Assembly (NCBI GenBank): GCA_020851555.1
Contig: JADZCM010000035.1
Location: 62,001-126,000, forward strand
From: Bryobacterales bacterium
Lineage (GTDB): Bacteria; Acidobacteriota; Terriglobia; Bryobacterales; Bryobacteraceae
DNA length: 64,000 bases
Direction: 5' to 3'
In this document: positions 38,193-47,758 of the stretch, in pieces
Numbering within the stretch: the stretch's first letter is position 1
Layout: each line of letters opens with the position of its first letter
Made by a program: the position numbers and the translations under genes
Notes under the pieces: generated by a model
The model's database searches: none
Told to the model about the DNA's origin: nothing
Seen by the model: the letters and a program-made list of their open reading frames with translations, nothing else

Positions 38193-38316
38193 GGTACACG
38201 GCTTTTGGGGGGCAGGCTCTCAGCCTGCGCGGGGCTCTCAGCCCCGCCGAGGCTCTCTGGAGGCGGCCTGTGAGGCCGCCGCAGGCCAGGGGCCTGCCCC
38301 ACAGGGAGACCGCTAG
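38193..38316 (+). repeat. Hairpin repeat, copy 2, left part (cut by the insertion sequence)
   Basis: This matches copy 1 at an exact offset of 152 bases with about three differences in 124 bases. It contains all four hairpins. It stops at unit position 124, where the insertion sequence begins. Its remaining 32 bases (unit positions 121-152, including the probable target duplication) are found at 40073-40104 on the other side of the element. Confidence 0.9.
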
Positions 38317-38343
38317 CCCGGATTTCTCATCGATCTCTGGCAA

Positions 38344-38410
38344 AAAGCCGCCTCTCATGGCATAACTGAGTTTGAGAACAAGCAGTTAAGACCAGTGAGG
38401 AGGCGGCTTT
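38344..38410 (+). repeat. 11-bp inverted repeat flanking the transposase translation start
   Basis: AAAGCCGCCTC (38344-38354) and GAGGCGGCTTT (38400-38410) are perfect complements 45 bases apart. The right arm overlaps the ribosome site GAGGAGG (38397-38403) just before the ATG at 38415. A transcript entering from outside could fold and hide the ribosome site; one starting between the arms could not. Confidence 0.75.
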
Positions 38411-38414
38411 CGCT

Positions 38415-39830
38415 ATGACAGAGTGTACCCAATCCAGCTTCTCGTTTCCACCTCATTTCTCGCGTCAAGTCGTGGCGCGGTTCGACGGCGGGCCGATCAC
38501 CAGCGACGCAGGCGCTTTGCTGTTGCGGCCGGTCGAGCAGCGCACTGGCATCTTGCGCCAGTTCACGGCCTGCTTTCGGGATTACCGCAAGCCGGAGTTG
38601 GTGGAACACACGGCGGGCGAGCTGGTGCGGCAGCGAGTCTACGGCTTGGCGCTGGGCTACGAAGACCTCAACGATCACGATCAGTTGCGGCAGGATCCGT
38701 TGTTGGCCCTGCTGTCCGGCAAGTCCGATCTGGAGGGAGCACATCGGCGTCGCGAGCAGGATCGAGGCAAGGCCGGCGCCGGCAAGAGCACGCTCAACCG
38801 GCTGGAGCTGACCCAGCCGCAAGCCACCGAGCGAACGCGCTACAAGAAGATTGTTCTGGACGACCAAGCGGTCGACCGGCTGCTGGTGGATCTCTACATC
38901 CAGGCCCAGCCCCGGCAGCCGCAACGCATCGTGCTAGATCTGGACGCCACCGATGATCGGCTGCACGGGGAGCAGGAGGGGCGCTTCTTTCACGGCTACT
39001 ATGGCGGCTACTGCTACCTGCCGCTGTACATCTTCATCGGGGAGCATCTGGTGTGCGCCCGACTGCGCCCGTCGAACATCGATGCCTCGGCGGGGGCACT
39101 CGAAGAGACCCAGCGCATCGTGGCCCAGCTCCGCCGGGTCTGGCCGGAAGTGGAGATTGTGCTGCGCGGCGACTCGGGTTTCTGCCGCGATCCGATCATG
39201 GACTGGTGCGAACAGAACCGCGTGGGATACGTGTTCGGGTTGGCCAAGAACGAGCGGCTGCTGAAGAAGGTCCGCCAGCCGATGCGGCAGGCCCAACGGC
39301 AGTGGAAGCAGACGGGAAAGCCAGCGCGCGTGTTCACTGAGTTTCGCTACCGCACGCGGGAGAGCTGGTCGCGGGCGCGGCGCGTGATCGCCAAGGCGGA
39401 GTATCTGGACAAGGGCGAGAACCCGCGCTTCGTGGTCACTTCGTTCCATCCGGAACAGATGGAGGCGCGGCCCTTATACGAGGAGTTTTACTGCGCCCGC
39501 GGGGACATGGAGAACCGCATCAAGGAACAGCAACTGGCGCTATTTGCGGACCGCACCTCGACGAGCTGGATGCGCTCCAATCAGATCCGGTTGGTCTTCT
39601 CTTCGATCGCCTACTGCCTGCTGCAAGCGCTGCGACGCCTCGGCTTGGCCGGTACCGACATGGCCAAAGCCCAATGCCAGACCATTCGGCTGCGACTGCT
39701 GAAGATCGGCGCACAGGTGCGCATCACCGCGCGCAAGGTTTGGATCTCACTGGCGGCTGGCTATCCCTGGGCCAGTCTCTTCGCTCAGGTTCATCAGTGC
39801 CTGGAGCAACTCCCCTCGCGCCGCTGTTGA
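38415..39830 (+). CDS. IS1380-family transposase
   Basis: The 471-residue DDE transposase starts at ATG 38415 after GAGGAGG. The RNase-H-fold acidic residues fit LDLDATDD (first Asp), LRGDSGFCRD (second Asp) and CARGDMENRIKE (Glu); the Y-x-G-GDMENRIKE block is characteristic of the IS1380/ISEcp1 group. The N-terminus has FSRQVVARFDGGPITSDAGALLLRP, typical of the family. The frame is uninterrupted and full-length, so the element is probably recent and functional. Confidence 0.95.
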   Translation: MTECTQSSFSFPPHFSRQVVARFDGGPITSDAGALLLRPVEQRTGILRQFTACFRDYRKPELVEHTAGELVRQRVYGLALGYEDLNDHDQLRQDPLLALLSGKSDLEGAHRRREQDRGKAGAGKSTLNRLELTQPQATERTRYKKIVLDDQAVDRLLVDLYIQAQPRQPQRIVLDLDATDDRLHGEQEGRFFHGYYGGYCYLPLYIFIGEHLVCARLRPSNIDASAGALEETQRIVAQLRRVWPEVEIVLRGDSGFCRDPIMDWCEQNRVGYVFGLAKNERLLKKVRQPMRQAQRQWKQTGKPARVFTEFRYRTRESWSRARRVIAKAEYLDKGENPRFVVTSFHPEQMEARPLYEEFYCARGDMENRIKEQQLALFADRTSTSWMRSNQIRLVFSSIAYCLLQALRRLGLAGTDMAKAQCQTIRLRLLKIGAQVRITARKVWISLAAGYPWASLFAQVHQCLEQLPSRRC

Positions 39831-40072
39831 CCTCCTGTCAAGACCGTCAAACCTCAACCAACACTTGAAGCACCAAGGTCTCCGGAAGGCCCAAGGGAGC
39901 GATTTCGGCAAAAACGGTTCGAAAAAGCCTCGCGCGCGGCTACCAACCCGATCACGGGCAGGGGAACGCTGCCAGACAGGCCCCTACGCGCCGTCCTGCT
40001 GGAATGCACCCCAAAATGCGTTTCACAACCCAGATTTGCCGCGTGTCTCCCCTTCTCGATGAGAAATCCGGG

Positions 40073-40104
40073 CGAGCAGGGCGCAGCAACTCCAGCGGCC
40101 GGCC
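40073..40104 (+). repeat. Hairpin repeat, copy 2, right remainder
   Basis: These are unit positions 121-152 of the interrupted copy (CGAGCAGGGCGCAGC to CGGCCGGCC). They begin with the 4-bp target duplication CGAG and lead directly into copy 3. Confidence 0.85.
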
Positions 40105-40229
40105 GTTACACGGTCTTGGGGGGCAGGCTCTTAGCCTGCGCGGGGCTCTCAGCCCCGCCGATGCTCCCTGCAGGCGGCCTGCCCCACAGGGAGACCGCAA
40201 GCGGGGCGCAGCAACTCCAGCGGCCGGCC
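40105..40229 (+). repeat. Hairpin repeat, copy 3 (125 bp, internally deleted)
   Basis: This retains the first two hairpins (loops CTT and CTC) but lacks 26 bases, removed exactly between two GGCCTG direct repeats (positions 38113 and 38139 in copy 1). The third and fourth hairpins are therefore lost. One further base is missing in the T/G tract. Confidence 0.85.
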
Positions 40230-40356
40230 GGTACACGGTTTTTGGGGGGCAGGCTCTCAGCCTGCGCGGGGCTCTCAGCCCCGCCGAGGCTCCCTGGAGG
40301 CGGCCTGCCCCACAGCGAGACCGCGAGCAGGGCGCAGTAACTCCAGCGGCCAGCCG

Positions 40357-40363
<7 letters not shown>
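40230..40363 (+). repeat. Hairpin repeat, copy 4 (126 bp) plus 8-base start of a fifth unit
   Basis: This has the same 26-base deletion as copy 3. It ends at 40355, and the next unit start GTTACACG (40356-40363) overlaps the last codons and stop (TTA at 40357-40359 = TAA) of the ABC ATPase gene on the minus strand. The array therefore runs exactly to the 3' end of a gene. Confidence 0.85.
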
Positions 40364-41026
<663 letters not shown>

Positions 41027-41034
<8 letters not shown>

Positions 41035-42121
41035 AAGACAGCGCCTCGATCGCATCCTGGCGGGCGGCCTTCCAGGCCGGGTACATCGCGCCGATCAACG
41101 CCCCGAAAACGGCGATGGCGCCCGCGATCGGCCACCAGGCCGGCACGATCTTCTGCGTCAGGGAAGCGGGCACCAGCGTCATGATCAGCCAGCGGCTGCC
41201 GTAAGTGAGCACAATCCCCAGCAGGGATCCCGCCAGCGCCAGCAGCACCGTCTCGCGGAAGACGATGCCCAGCACGTAGCCCGGCGAGGCCCCCAGCGCC
41301 TTGAGAATCCCCACTTCCCGGGTGCGCTCCAGCACGGCCGTGTACATCGAGAGAAACACCACCAGGAAGCCCACCACGATCGAAAGCCCGATGATTACGC
41401 CGATGAAGGCGCTCAGGCCCGGGACGTTGCTGACCGAGTAGAGCGACGTCAACTCCTCGATCGAGTACATCTGGTAGTCGGGCAGTTTCTCCTTGAGCGC
41501 CGCGATCACCTGGTTGGTATGGGCCGGAGTATCCAGCTTCAGGAAGATCTGGCTCAGTTTGCCCGTGGCTCCGGCCAGGTCCTGAAGCGTGGCGCGCGGG
41601 ATCACGATCCGTGCCAGTTTGCCCGGCTCCACGATTCCGCACACGCGCCAGTTCCGGTTCATCAGGTTGACCGTGGAGCCTACCGAGAGCTTGTTCTGCA
41701 CGGCGTAGAAGTCGTCAACTATGATGTCGTCCGGCCGGCGGAACGGCCCGCCGGAGATGTACTTGAACCCGCCGCTGATCCGGTTGAACTCGTCCAGGTC
41801 GATTCCGGTGACGGTGTTGACGCCTCCAATGGGGTGGACGACGGTGCCGGCGGCGAGGGCCACGTGAGGCTGCCCGGCGAAGAAATCCATCAGCTTCTGG
41901 GGCATGGAGGCGGAACTGAGGCTCATGAGCGAGGTGCCGGGGGCCCGCACGATGATGTCCGCGCCCACGCCGCGGGCGCGGCGCGCCGAGTCCTCCAGCA
42001 TGCCTTCACTCAGGCCCACCAGCGTCAGCATCATGGTGACTTCGACGCCGATGGCCAGAACGCTAAGCAGAGTCCGCACCGGACGGTGCTTCAGGTTTGC
42101 GACGACCAGCTTGTTGATCAA
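41027..42121 (-). CDS. FtsX/MacB-type ABC permease
   Basis: The 364-residue permease has the four-TM FtsX-like arrangement: one N-terminal TM ([21 protein letters not shown]), a large periplasmic domain with [13 protein letters not shown], and three C-terminal TMs. [34 protein letters not shown] is the classic MacB/LolC coupling segment. It pairs with the ATPase downstream (8-base overlap). The size is that of MacB-like half transporters of the DevC/heterocyst exporter type. The exported substrate is unknown. Confidence 0.93.
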
Positions 42122-42256
42122 GTTCCTATTGTAGACGGTCGCCCGGTTTGCGACTTTGCGAGGACCGGCGGGGCCTCTGCGCGGAAGCTTTGCGGCGGGC
42201 GGCTGAGAAGGGGTGCGGCGAGGGGGCGGGCCGGAAGCGCGCCCCCTCGAGCAGGA

Positions 42257-43678
42257 CTACACGGTAACCAGACTGCGGAGGACCGTCTCCCAGGGTTCGC
42301 GGTAGGGCTTCCGGCACAGCGCCTGGGCTTCGGGGTCACCCAGCACGACTTCCCGGTCGGGATCCCACCGGATCGCCCGGCCGATGTCCAGGGACATGTT
42401 GGCGAGGTTGCACACGACGGCGATCTGGTGCCCGTCGGAAACGTCGCACAGCGGGCGCTTCCGGGACTTCATGCACTCCACCCAGTCCCGTTCGTTCATC
42501 ATCATGGTGTCCTCGCCGCCTGTCCCGTAGCGAGGATCCGAAGCGACTCCGCCCTTGCTCCCCTTGAGCCAGGGGGTAGGCTTGGTGTCCGTGTAGACGG
42601 GGCCGCCCACCGGATGTCCCAGGAACCTGGGGATGTCGTTTACCGGGTCGATCTTCATCTCGGGGAAGATCTCGTAGCTGCCGGCCTGAACCATGGTGCC
42701 CTTGGTGCCGTGGAAGGTGGTGCCGCGCGCCCCGCCAAGACCGGCGCCCGCATTGGCCTCACGAATGGACATGGTGAGCGTCCACTTGTTGTTGGGCCCG
42801 GCGAATTCCCAGATCGCATCCTGCACGTCCGGGGTATCCCCGTCGTCTTCCATGACGTAGCGTCCGCCGCCGGACATCACCAGCGTCGGCCCCGTCGCGT
42901 TCATGATCCACAGGACCTGGTCGATGGTGTGAGCGCCGAGGTTCGTCATCTGGCCGCCGGAGTAGTCCCGGAACCAGCGGAAATGGTACAGGGCGCGGTG
43001 GTTCCGGTACGGTTTGGCCTGGGCCGGGCCGAGCCACATATCGTAGTCGATGCTCTCGGGCGGATCCTCGATGGGAGTCACCCCGAATCCGGGCCACACG
43101 TTGCGGTGCGATTGAATGCGGACGGAATGGATTTTGCCGATCTGGCCGTTCTCCACCGCCTTCTTGGCCTCGAACACGCCCTTGCCCTGACGCCGCTGGG
43201 TTCCCACCACCACGATGCGGTTGTACTTGCGGGCGGCCTGGATCATCCACTTGCCTTCGTCGATGAACAGAGTCATCGGCTTCTCGACGTAGACATCCTT
43301 GCCCGCCGCGCAGGCCATGATGGTGAGCAGGGCGTGCCAGTGGTCCGGCGTGGCTACCACAACTCCCTGGATGTCCTTGTTCTCGTACATCTTGCGGAAG
43401 TCGGAGTAGCCTTGAGTCCGCGTGCTCCCGCTGTAGGTCTGGGCTTCGTCGAGACGCGGCTTGTAGACGTCGCACACGCCAACGATGTCCACGTCGGTCA
43501 TCTTCTTGTAATTGCCCAGGTGCTGTTTCCCGATCAAACCAAATCCGATGAGGCCGATACCAATGCGTTCATTCGCTCCCATCACGCGCTGGTAACTGGC
43601 GGCCGTCAGGGCTGTGGCTGTGCCCAGGAAGGCCCGGCGGGTGGTTGAAGAGCTTGGTTTTTTCACGCTGTCTTCCAT
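42257..43678 (-). CDS. Tat-exported Gfo/Idh/MocA-family oxidoreductase
   Basis: The 473-residue protein has a Tat signal (TTRRAFLGTATALTAASY) followed by an NAD(P)-binding Rossmann domain (IGIGLIGFGLIGKQHLGNY, VGVCDVY). The family motif EKP is in DVYVEKPMTLFIDEG, and the dinucleotide-adjacent VVATPDHWHALLTI precedes it. The C-terminal alpha/beta sheet domain includes DYDMWLGPAQAKPYRNHR and HFRWFRDYSGGQMTNLGAH. Secreted versions are common in Acidobacteriota and Planctomycetes and are thought to act on sugars in the periplasm with tightly bound cofactor. The substrate is unknown. It lies 114 bases downstream of the ADP-ribosylglycohydrolase-family gene on the same strand. Confidence 0.93.
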   Translation of the reverse strand: MEDSVKKPSSSTTRRAFLGTATALTAASYQRVMGANERIGIGLIGFGLIGKQHLGNYKKMTDVDIVGVCDVYKPRLDEAQTYSGSTRTQGYSDFRKMYENKDIQGVVVATPDHWHALLTIMACAAGKDVYVEKPMTLFIDEGKWMIQAARKYNRIVVVGTQRRQGKGVFEAKKAVENGQIGKIHSVRIQSHRNVWPGFGVTPIEDPPESIDYDMWLGPAQAKPYRNHRALYHFRWFRDYSGGQMTNLGAHTIDQVLWIMNATGPTLVMSGGGRYVMEDDGDTPDVQDAIWEFAGPNNKWTLTMSIREANAGAGLGGARGTTFHGTKGTMVQAGSYEIFPEMKIDPVNDIPRFLGHPVGGPVYTDTKPTPWLKGSKGGVASDPRYGTGGEDTMMMNERDWVECMKSRKRPLCDVSDGHQIAVVCNLANMSLDIGRAIRWDPDREVVLGDPEAQALCRKPYREPWETVLRSLVTV

Positions 43679-43792
43679 CAGGTTGCTCCTATGAAACCAG
43701 GATAGCCCACGATCCCGTTCCCCGGACCCTGGACATGACCTGTATACCGCAAAGCCCGCGGCGGTTTCAACTCTCGCTAAGCGGCAGCGGCG

Positions 43793-45352
43793 CTAGCGGA
43801 ACACGATGAGGTCGCTGATGGAGATCTCCGAACCCTTCGACCCGGGATACGGCTCGCCGAGCACCACCAGCCGCAGGGTGTGACGTCCGTTCTTGAGTCC
43901 GAATGCGTGCCACACGGCCTCGTCCGACTTGACGCTGTCCTCGTCGGGATACACGTCAATCGTGCGGTCCGGCTTCCCATCGAGGTAAACCTCCGCCTTG
44001 CCGCCCGAGGGGAGGTACGGCCCGGCGATGATGGCGCCGGTCCCGTTGAACTCGATGGCGGCCTCGGCGCCCTTCTCGCTGCTAGTCCGCAAAGAACCGG
44101 CGCTGCGGCCTCCTGGAGCGGCCCCCGCCCAGGCGCCTTTCCAGGTCCAGCGGGGATCGTCCGCGCCGACGCGCTCCACGGGAGAGCCGTAGTCGTCCCA
44201 CAGGGCCAGGCTCGCCGCCCGGGCGGCCTGCGGCTTCACGATCAGCCGGTCCCGCTCGACGCGTCCTCCGTTCTGCGTCACGAGCGCGATAGCCCGCTTC
44301 CTGGTGCTCTCGACGATCGTCCGGAAGGAGTAGTCCGTGTAGCGGAACTTCTGGTCCGCGATGGCGGGAATGCCGGACTTCCACTGTTCCGGAATGCGTC
44401 TGTATCCCAACACCACGCCCAGGATTCCGGCCGCGCTGGACGGGTTGCAGTCGGAGTCCTGGCCGCAGCGCGTGCTGATGCTCAGGGTCTTGCCCAGGTC
44501 GCCGCCGCCGTACAACAGCCCCAGCGCGATGTAAGCCCCGTTGATCTTGGCGTCGATGTTGAAGGGGCGCAGGGCGCCCGCCGGGCAGGGCTCGCGCCCG
44601 TTCCACTTCTTCTCGATGCGGTTCCACACGGTGATCCAGTCGCCAGGGCTCTCTCTGGACCACGCCAGAACGTCGCGCATCATCCGGGCGTAGGGGCTGC
44701 CCGGCGGGATGCAGGCGAGGCCCGCCTCGACGATCCGGCGCGGGTCGCTCTCGAAGTAGGCCGCCGCGTACATGCACGAGACGAACATGCCCCCGTAGAT
44801 GCCGTCACCGTAGTTCATAACCCGCCCCACCCGGAGGGCGATGTCGTTGGAGGCCCGCGGGAGGCCCGGCGCCATCATGCCGATGAAGTCGGCTTCGATC
44901 TGAAAATCGATGTCATTGGCGTGGACGTTGTACTTGGGCGTGCCGGACAGCGCCGCCGGGACGCCGCGCTTCAAGGCCCGCCGCGCCGCCAGATTGGCGT
45001 GCCAGAGACTGTAGCGGGCCTCGCGGAAGGCCGCGCCGAAGTCCTCGGACGTGGCGTCAAGGCCCTTGTCGTCCAGTACCTGGGCGAAGGTCATGTCGAC
45101 GTAGAGGTCGTCCTGCCCCAGGGAGTTCGTAATGCGCTCGGGCTTCCAGGCGGGAAGCTTCTCCTCCGGGATGATCTCGCCCACGTACCGGAACTCCGTG
45201 GGCGCGCCGAAGCTCACGCCGATCATCTGCCCGGCCCAACCGCCCTCGATCTTGTCCCTGAGATCGGCCAGACTGATCTCGCGCTGGGCGGGGGCCGCGG
45301 CGATCAACGCGATCGCCACTAGCACGGCGCTCATCACCACCGCGTACTTCAT
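43793..45352 (-). CDS. Secreted ADP-ribosylglycohydrolase-family protein
   Basis: The 519-residue protein has a signal peptide (MKYAVVMSAVLVAIALIAAAPA) and an all-helical ADP-ribosylglycohydrolase-type domain: EGGWAGQMIGVSFGAPTEF, GQDDLYVDMTFA (DD...D ligand site), AYFESDPRRIVEAGL and the C-terminal metal site GQDSDCNPSSAAGILGVVLG. After about residue 370 there is a beta-rich region with AEVYLDGKPDRTIDVYPDED and NGRHTLRLVVLGEP, resembling a carbohydrate-binding or accessory sandwich. Export is unusual for enzymes acting on ADP-ribosylated proteins, so a sugar-derived substrate is likely (inference). A cytoplasmic role is not supported. Confidence 0.88.
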   Translation of the reverse strand: MKYAVVMSAVLVAIALIAAAPAQREISLADLRDKIEGGWAGQMIGVSFGAPTEFRYVGEIIPEEKLPAWKPERITNSLGQDDLYVDMTFAQVLDDKGLDATSEDFGAAFREARYSLWHANLAARRALKRGVPAALSGTPKYNVHANDIDFQIEADFIGMMAPGLPRASNDIALRVGRVMNYGDGIYGGMFVSCMYAAAYFESDPRRIVEAGLACIPPGSPYARMMRDVLAWSRESPGDWITVWNRIEKKWNGREPCPAGALRPFNIDAKINGAYIALGLLYGGGDLGKTLSISTRCGQDSDCNPSSAAGILGVVLGYRRIPEQWKSGIPAIADQKFRYTDYSFRTIVESTRKRAIALVTQNGGRVERDRLIVKPQAARAASLALWDDYGSPVERVGADDPRWTWKGAWAGAAPGGRSAGSLRTSSEKGAEAAIEFNGTGAIIAGPYLPSGGKAEVYLDGKPDRTIDVYPDEDSVKSDEAVWHAFGLKNGRHTLRLVVLGEPYPGSKGSEISISDLIVFR

Positions 45353-45447
45353 GCCAACACCTCCTTTTGCGGCCGCGGCTGCGCGGTCCTACGCCATGAT
45401 ACCGGAACCGGCCCTCGGGGGAGCGCGTGTTTCCTCCAGCCGAGGGG

Positions 45448-47721
45448 CTACCCTCGCTGCTGAAACTCGAAGACGAGTCCCGCCGAGGGGATGATCGGGA
45501 ACATTTTGGTCACCGAAAGCGACACGCGTCCGGTCCTGGCATTGAAGCCGTCGAAGGAGCTGAACCGGTAGTTGGCCCGGTTGAACACATTGACGGCCTC
45601 CGCGTAAAGGGTCAGCTTCCAGCGCCGGAAGACGTACGCCTTGTTGAGACGGACATCCACCCGCTGGAAGGTGTCCACCTTCACCCGGTTCCTGTCCTCC
45701 GCAAGGTAATAGCGGCCGTCCTGGATGCGGTAGAAGCCCGGCAGGGGATAGCCGCTGCCGTAGAGCCACTTGAGACTGAGATTCACCGTGGCGCGCACGC
45801 GGTAGTTGCCGAAAGCGTTCACCGTGTGGCGCTGGTCTTCATCCGCCGGGAACGCAATCCCGGCTTCTCCATCCCGCAGCCTCGCGCGCCCATACGCGTA
45901 CGACACCCAACCGGAGAGCGAGTTGGCCGAGCGGCGTTGCAGGAAGACCTCGAAGCCCCGCCCGTAGCCCCGCACGGAGTTGCGAACCGGCGCGCCGGCC
46001 GGAGGGCTGAAGATCTTGCCTCGGATCAGGCGCGGCTCGTAGAACGGCCGGAACAGAAGGTCCCGGTCCTCCCTCTCGTAGAACTCCGCGCGAAGCCGAG
46101 TGCGCTGGCCCAAGCGTTGTTCAATGGAAGCAACCAGATGGTTGGACCGCTCGGGCAACAGGTGGCGGCCGCCCGCCGCAGTGAACAGCCACCGCAACTC
46201 GGGGTATTGCACATACTGCCCCCAGCCGAGCCGGAACTCGGCGCCGGGGGCGATCCGGACCGCCAGCGAAGCATGCGGGGAGACCGCCTGGATACGGTTT
46301 GCGGTGTGCCGGTCCCAGCGGGCTCCCACCACGCCCCGAAACGCTCCGCCCGGCGTGCTCCAGGCTTGCGAGACATATCCGCCCGAACGCCGGCCGCGGC
46401 CGCCATAGTCTTCCAACCGCTGAACGGCCGCGGGATTGAACTGATACCGGTTCTCGAAGCCGCTGTCCCGGATGGCCCGTACGGCCAGGCCCCCTTCCAT
46501 GGTGGAGTGCGGCGTCTGAACCCAGGTGAATTGCGATTGCCAGACCCATTCGCCGTAGTGGCCGGCCTCCAGGTCCAGCCATTCGCGGTTCTGGTTGGTG
46601 AAGCGTTCCCGCATGTAGGCTGCGCGGCTGCTGACCAGCAGGCGCTCGCCGGGCGTGTAGCGCCAGCCTAAATTCGCAAGGCTCAGGTGGTAGCCGCTGG
46701 TCATGAGCGAGTTGATCCCGAGGGCGCCGGCGCTCGAGGTGCGGTCCAGGTCGGAGTAGCCGTCCGACAGGCAGAGGCTGACGTGATGGCGGCCGGTCAC
46801 GTCGTAGGCCAGCTTCGTCTGCCCGTCGAGGATGCCGAAAGCGAACGAGGGGTCCGAGGCCGAGGCGGTTCTGCGGATGATGTACTGCAAGTAGCTCTTG
46901 CGCGCGGCGGCCAGCCAGGCGCCGCGGCGGCCCAGAGGGCCCTCGGCCAGCAGGCCCGCGTTGGAGGCGCTGGCGGTGGCCCTCAGGGACGGTCCCAGCC
47001 GCGTGCCCTCCCTGGTTTCGGCGGCCAGCGCCCCGCCCGTGCGGTCTCCATAACGCACCGGGAAGGCTCCGCTGTGCAGCGAGAGGTTGTCCAGCGCGTC
47101 GCCGTTCAGCGCCGTCACCGTTCCGGTAGCGGTCTCGCCGGCCACCATGTGGAACGGCGAGTGCAGCAGCACGTCGTCCAGGTACAGTCCCAGGCGCGAG
47201 TAGCCCGCCCCGCGGAGCGAGAAGCGGCTGTCGAAATCGTCGTTGGAGGCCACGCCCGGCAGGCTTTGCACGGCGCGCAGCGGGTCGTCGGCAAGGACGC
47301 TGGCGAGGTTCTTGGCCTCCGTCCCTGCCAGCGTCAGTTGGGAGGGGCTGTCATCCCGGGCCAGTTCGTAGGGGCCGGCCGTGACTTCAATCGAATCGGT
47401 TTGCCGCAAGGAATCCTGGCTGAGCGCCACCTCGAAGTCCTTGGTTTCGCCCTCCGCCAGCGTGAACGCCTTCTTCAGCAAACGGTACCCGACCGTGGAC
47501 ACGTGCAATTCGTACTCACCGGCCGGGATGGCGGGCAGGACGAAGCGGCCCTTCTGGTCGCTCAGGGTGCGGACAGCCGCCGGCAACACTTGCACTTGGA
47601 CTTGGGCGACCGGCTCCCCTCCCCGGGCGTCCAATACCACCCCTCGTACCTCCCCCACACCCTGTGCCAGGCACGCCGTCAGGGCTGTGAGTAATAGGAG
47701 AGGGGCCGGCATTACGAGCAT
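45448..47721 (-). CDS. TonB-dependent receptor with carboxypeptidase-like N-terminal domain
   Basis: The 757-residue outer-membrane protein has a signal peptide (LLLLTALTACLAQG), a carboxypeptidase-like domain (GEVRGVVLDARGGEPVAQVQVQV, GRFVLPAIPAGEYELHVS) and a plug (SFSLRGAGYSR-type segment: FSLRGAGYSRLGLYLDDVLL). A 22-strand-type barrel follows, ending KMFPIIPSAGLVFEFQQRG. It is shorter than the Oar-like receptor at 34061 and closer to classical TonB receptors. The ligand is unknown; the upstream Gfo/Idh/MocA and hydrolase genes might point to a sugar. TATAAT overlaps its first ATG (47725-47720), so a leaderless start at the second ATG (47712) is possible. Confidence 0.93.
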   Translation of the reverse strand: MLVMPAPLLLLTALTACLAQGVGEVRGVVLDARGGEPVAQVQVQVLPAAVRTLSDQKGRFVLPAIPAGEYELHVSTVGYRLLKKAFTLAEGETKDFEVALSQDSLRQTDSIEVTAGPYELARDDSPSQLTLAGTEAKNLASVLADDPLRAVQSLPGVASNDDFDSRFSLRGAGYSRLGLYLDDVLLHSPFHMVAGETATGTVTALNGDALDNLSLHSGAFPVRYGDRTGGALAAETREGTRLGPSLRATASASNAGLLAEGPLGRRGAWLAAARKSYLQYIIRRTASASDPSFAFGILDGQTKLAYDVTGRHHVSLCLSDGYSDLDRTSSAGALGINSLMTSGYHLSLANLGWRYTPGERLLVSSRAAYMRERFTNQNREWLDLEAGHYGEWVWQSQFTWVQTPHSTMEGGLAVRAIRDSGFENRYQFNPAAVQRLEDYGGRGRRSGGYVSQAWSTPGGAFRGVVGARWDRHTANRIQAVSPHASLAVRIAPGAEFRLGWGQYVQYPELRWLFTAAGGRHLLPERSNHLVASIEQRLGQRTRLRAEFYEREDRDLLFRPFYEPRLIRGKIFSPPAGAPVRNSVRGYGRGFEVFLQRRSANSLSGWVSYAYGRARLRDGEAGIAFPADEDQRHTVNAFGNYRVRATVNLSLKWLYGSGYPLPGFYRIQDGRYYLAEDRNRVKVDTFQRVDVRLNKAYVFRRWKLTLYAEAVNVFNRANYRFSSFDGFNARTGRVSLSVTKMFPIIPSAGLVFEFQQRG

Positions 47722-47758
47722 TATAAGGGAGCCTGGTACTGCCTGAGGCTATCAAAAG

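Larger units (their letters stand above)
38317..40072 (+). mobile_element. IS1380-family insertion sequence, 1756 bp
   Basis: The element is bounded by a perfect 17-bp terminal inverted repeat, CCCGGATTTCTCATCGA at 38317-38333 and its complement at 40056-40072. It encodes one transposase (38415-39830). Flanking tetranucleotides are CTAG (38313-38316) and CGAG (40073-40076); the uninterrupted repeat unit has CGAG at this position. The 4-bp target duplication is therefore present with one later change, consistent with IS1380-type elements. It looks intact and may be active. The 225 bases after the transposase contain only the right end. Confidence 0.93.

Noticed and set aside
38042..38358. Open frames of about 85-90 codons across the hairpin repeats
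   Set aside because: Both strands are open only because the repeat is GC-rich; the same peptide text recurs in each copy, there is no ribosome site, and the hairpins explain the conservation.
38041..40355. CRISPR array
   Set aside because: Units are 125-152 bp, adjoin each other without unique spacers, and no cas gene is near.
41519..43648. 709-codon plus-strand frame opposite the ABC permease and Gfo/Idh/MocA genes
   Set aside because: It spans two well-supported minus-strand genes and their gap; composition is typical of an antisense shadow.
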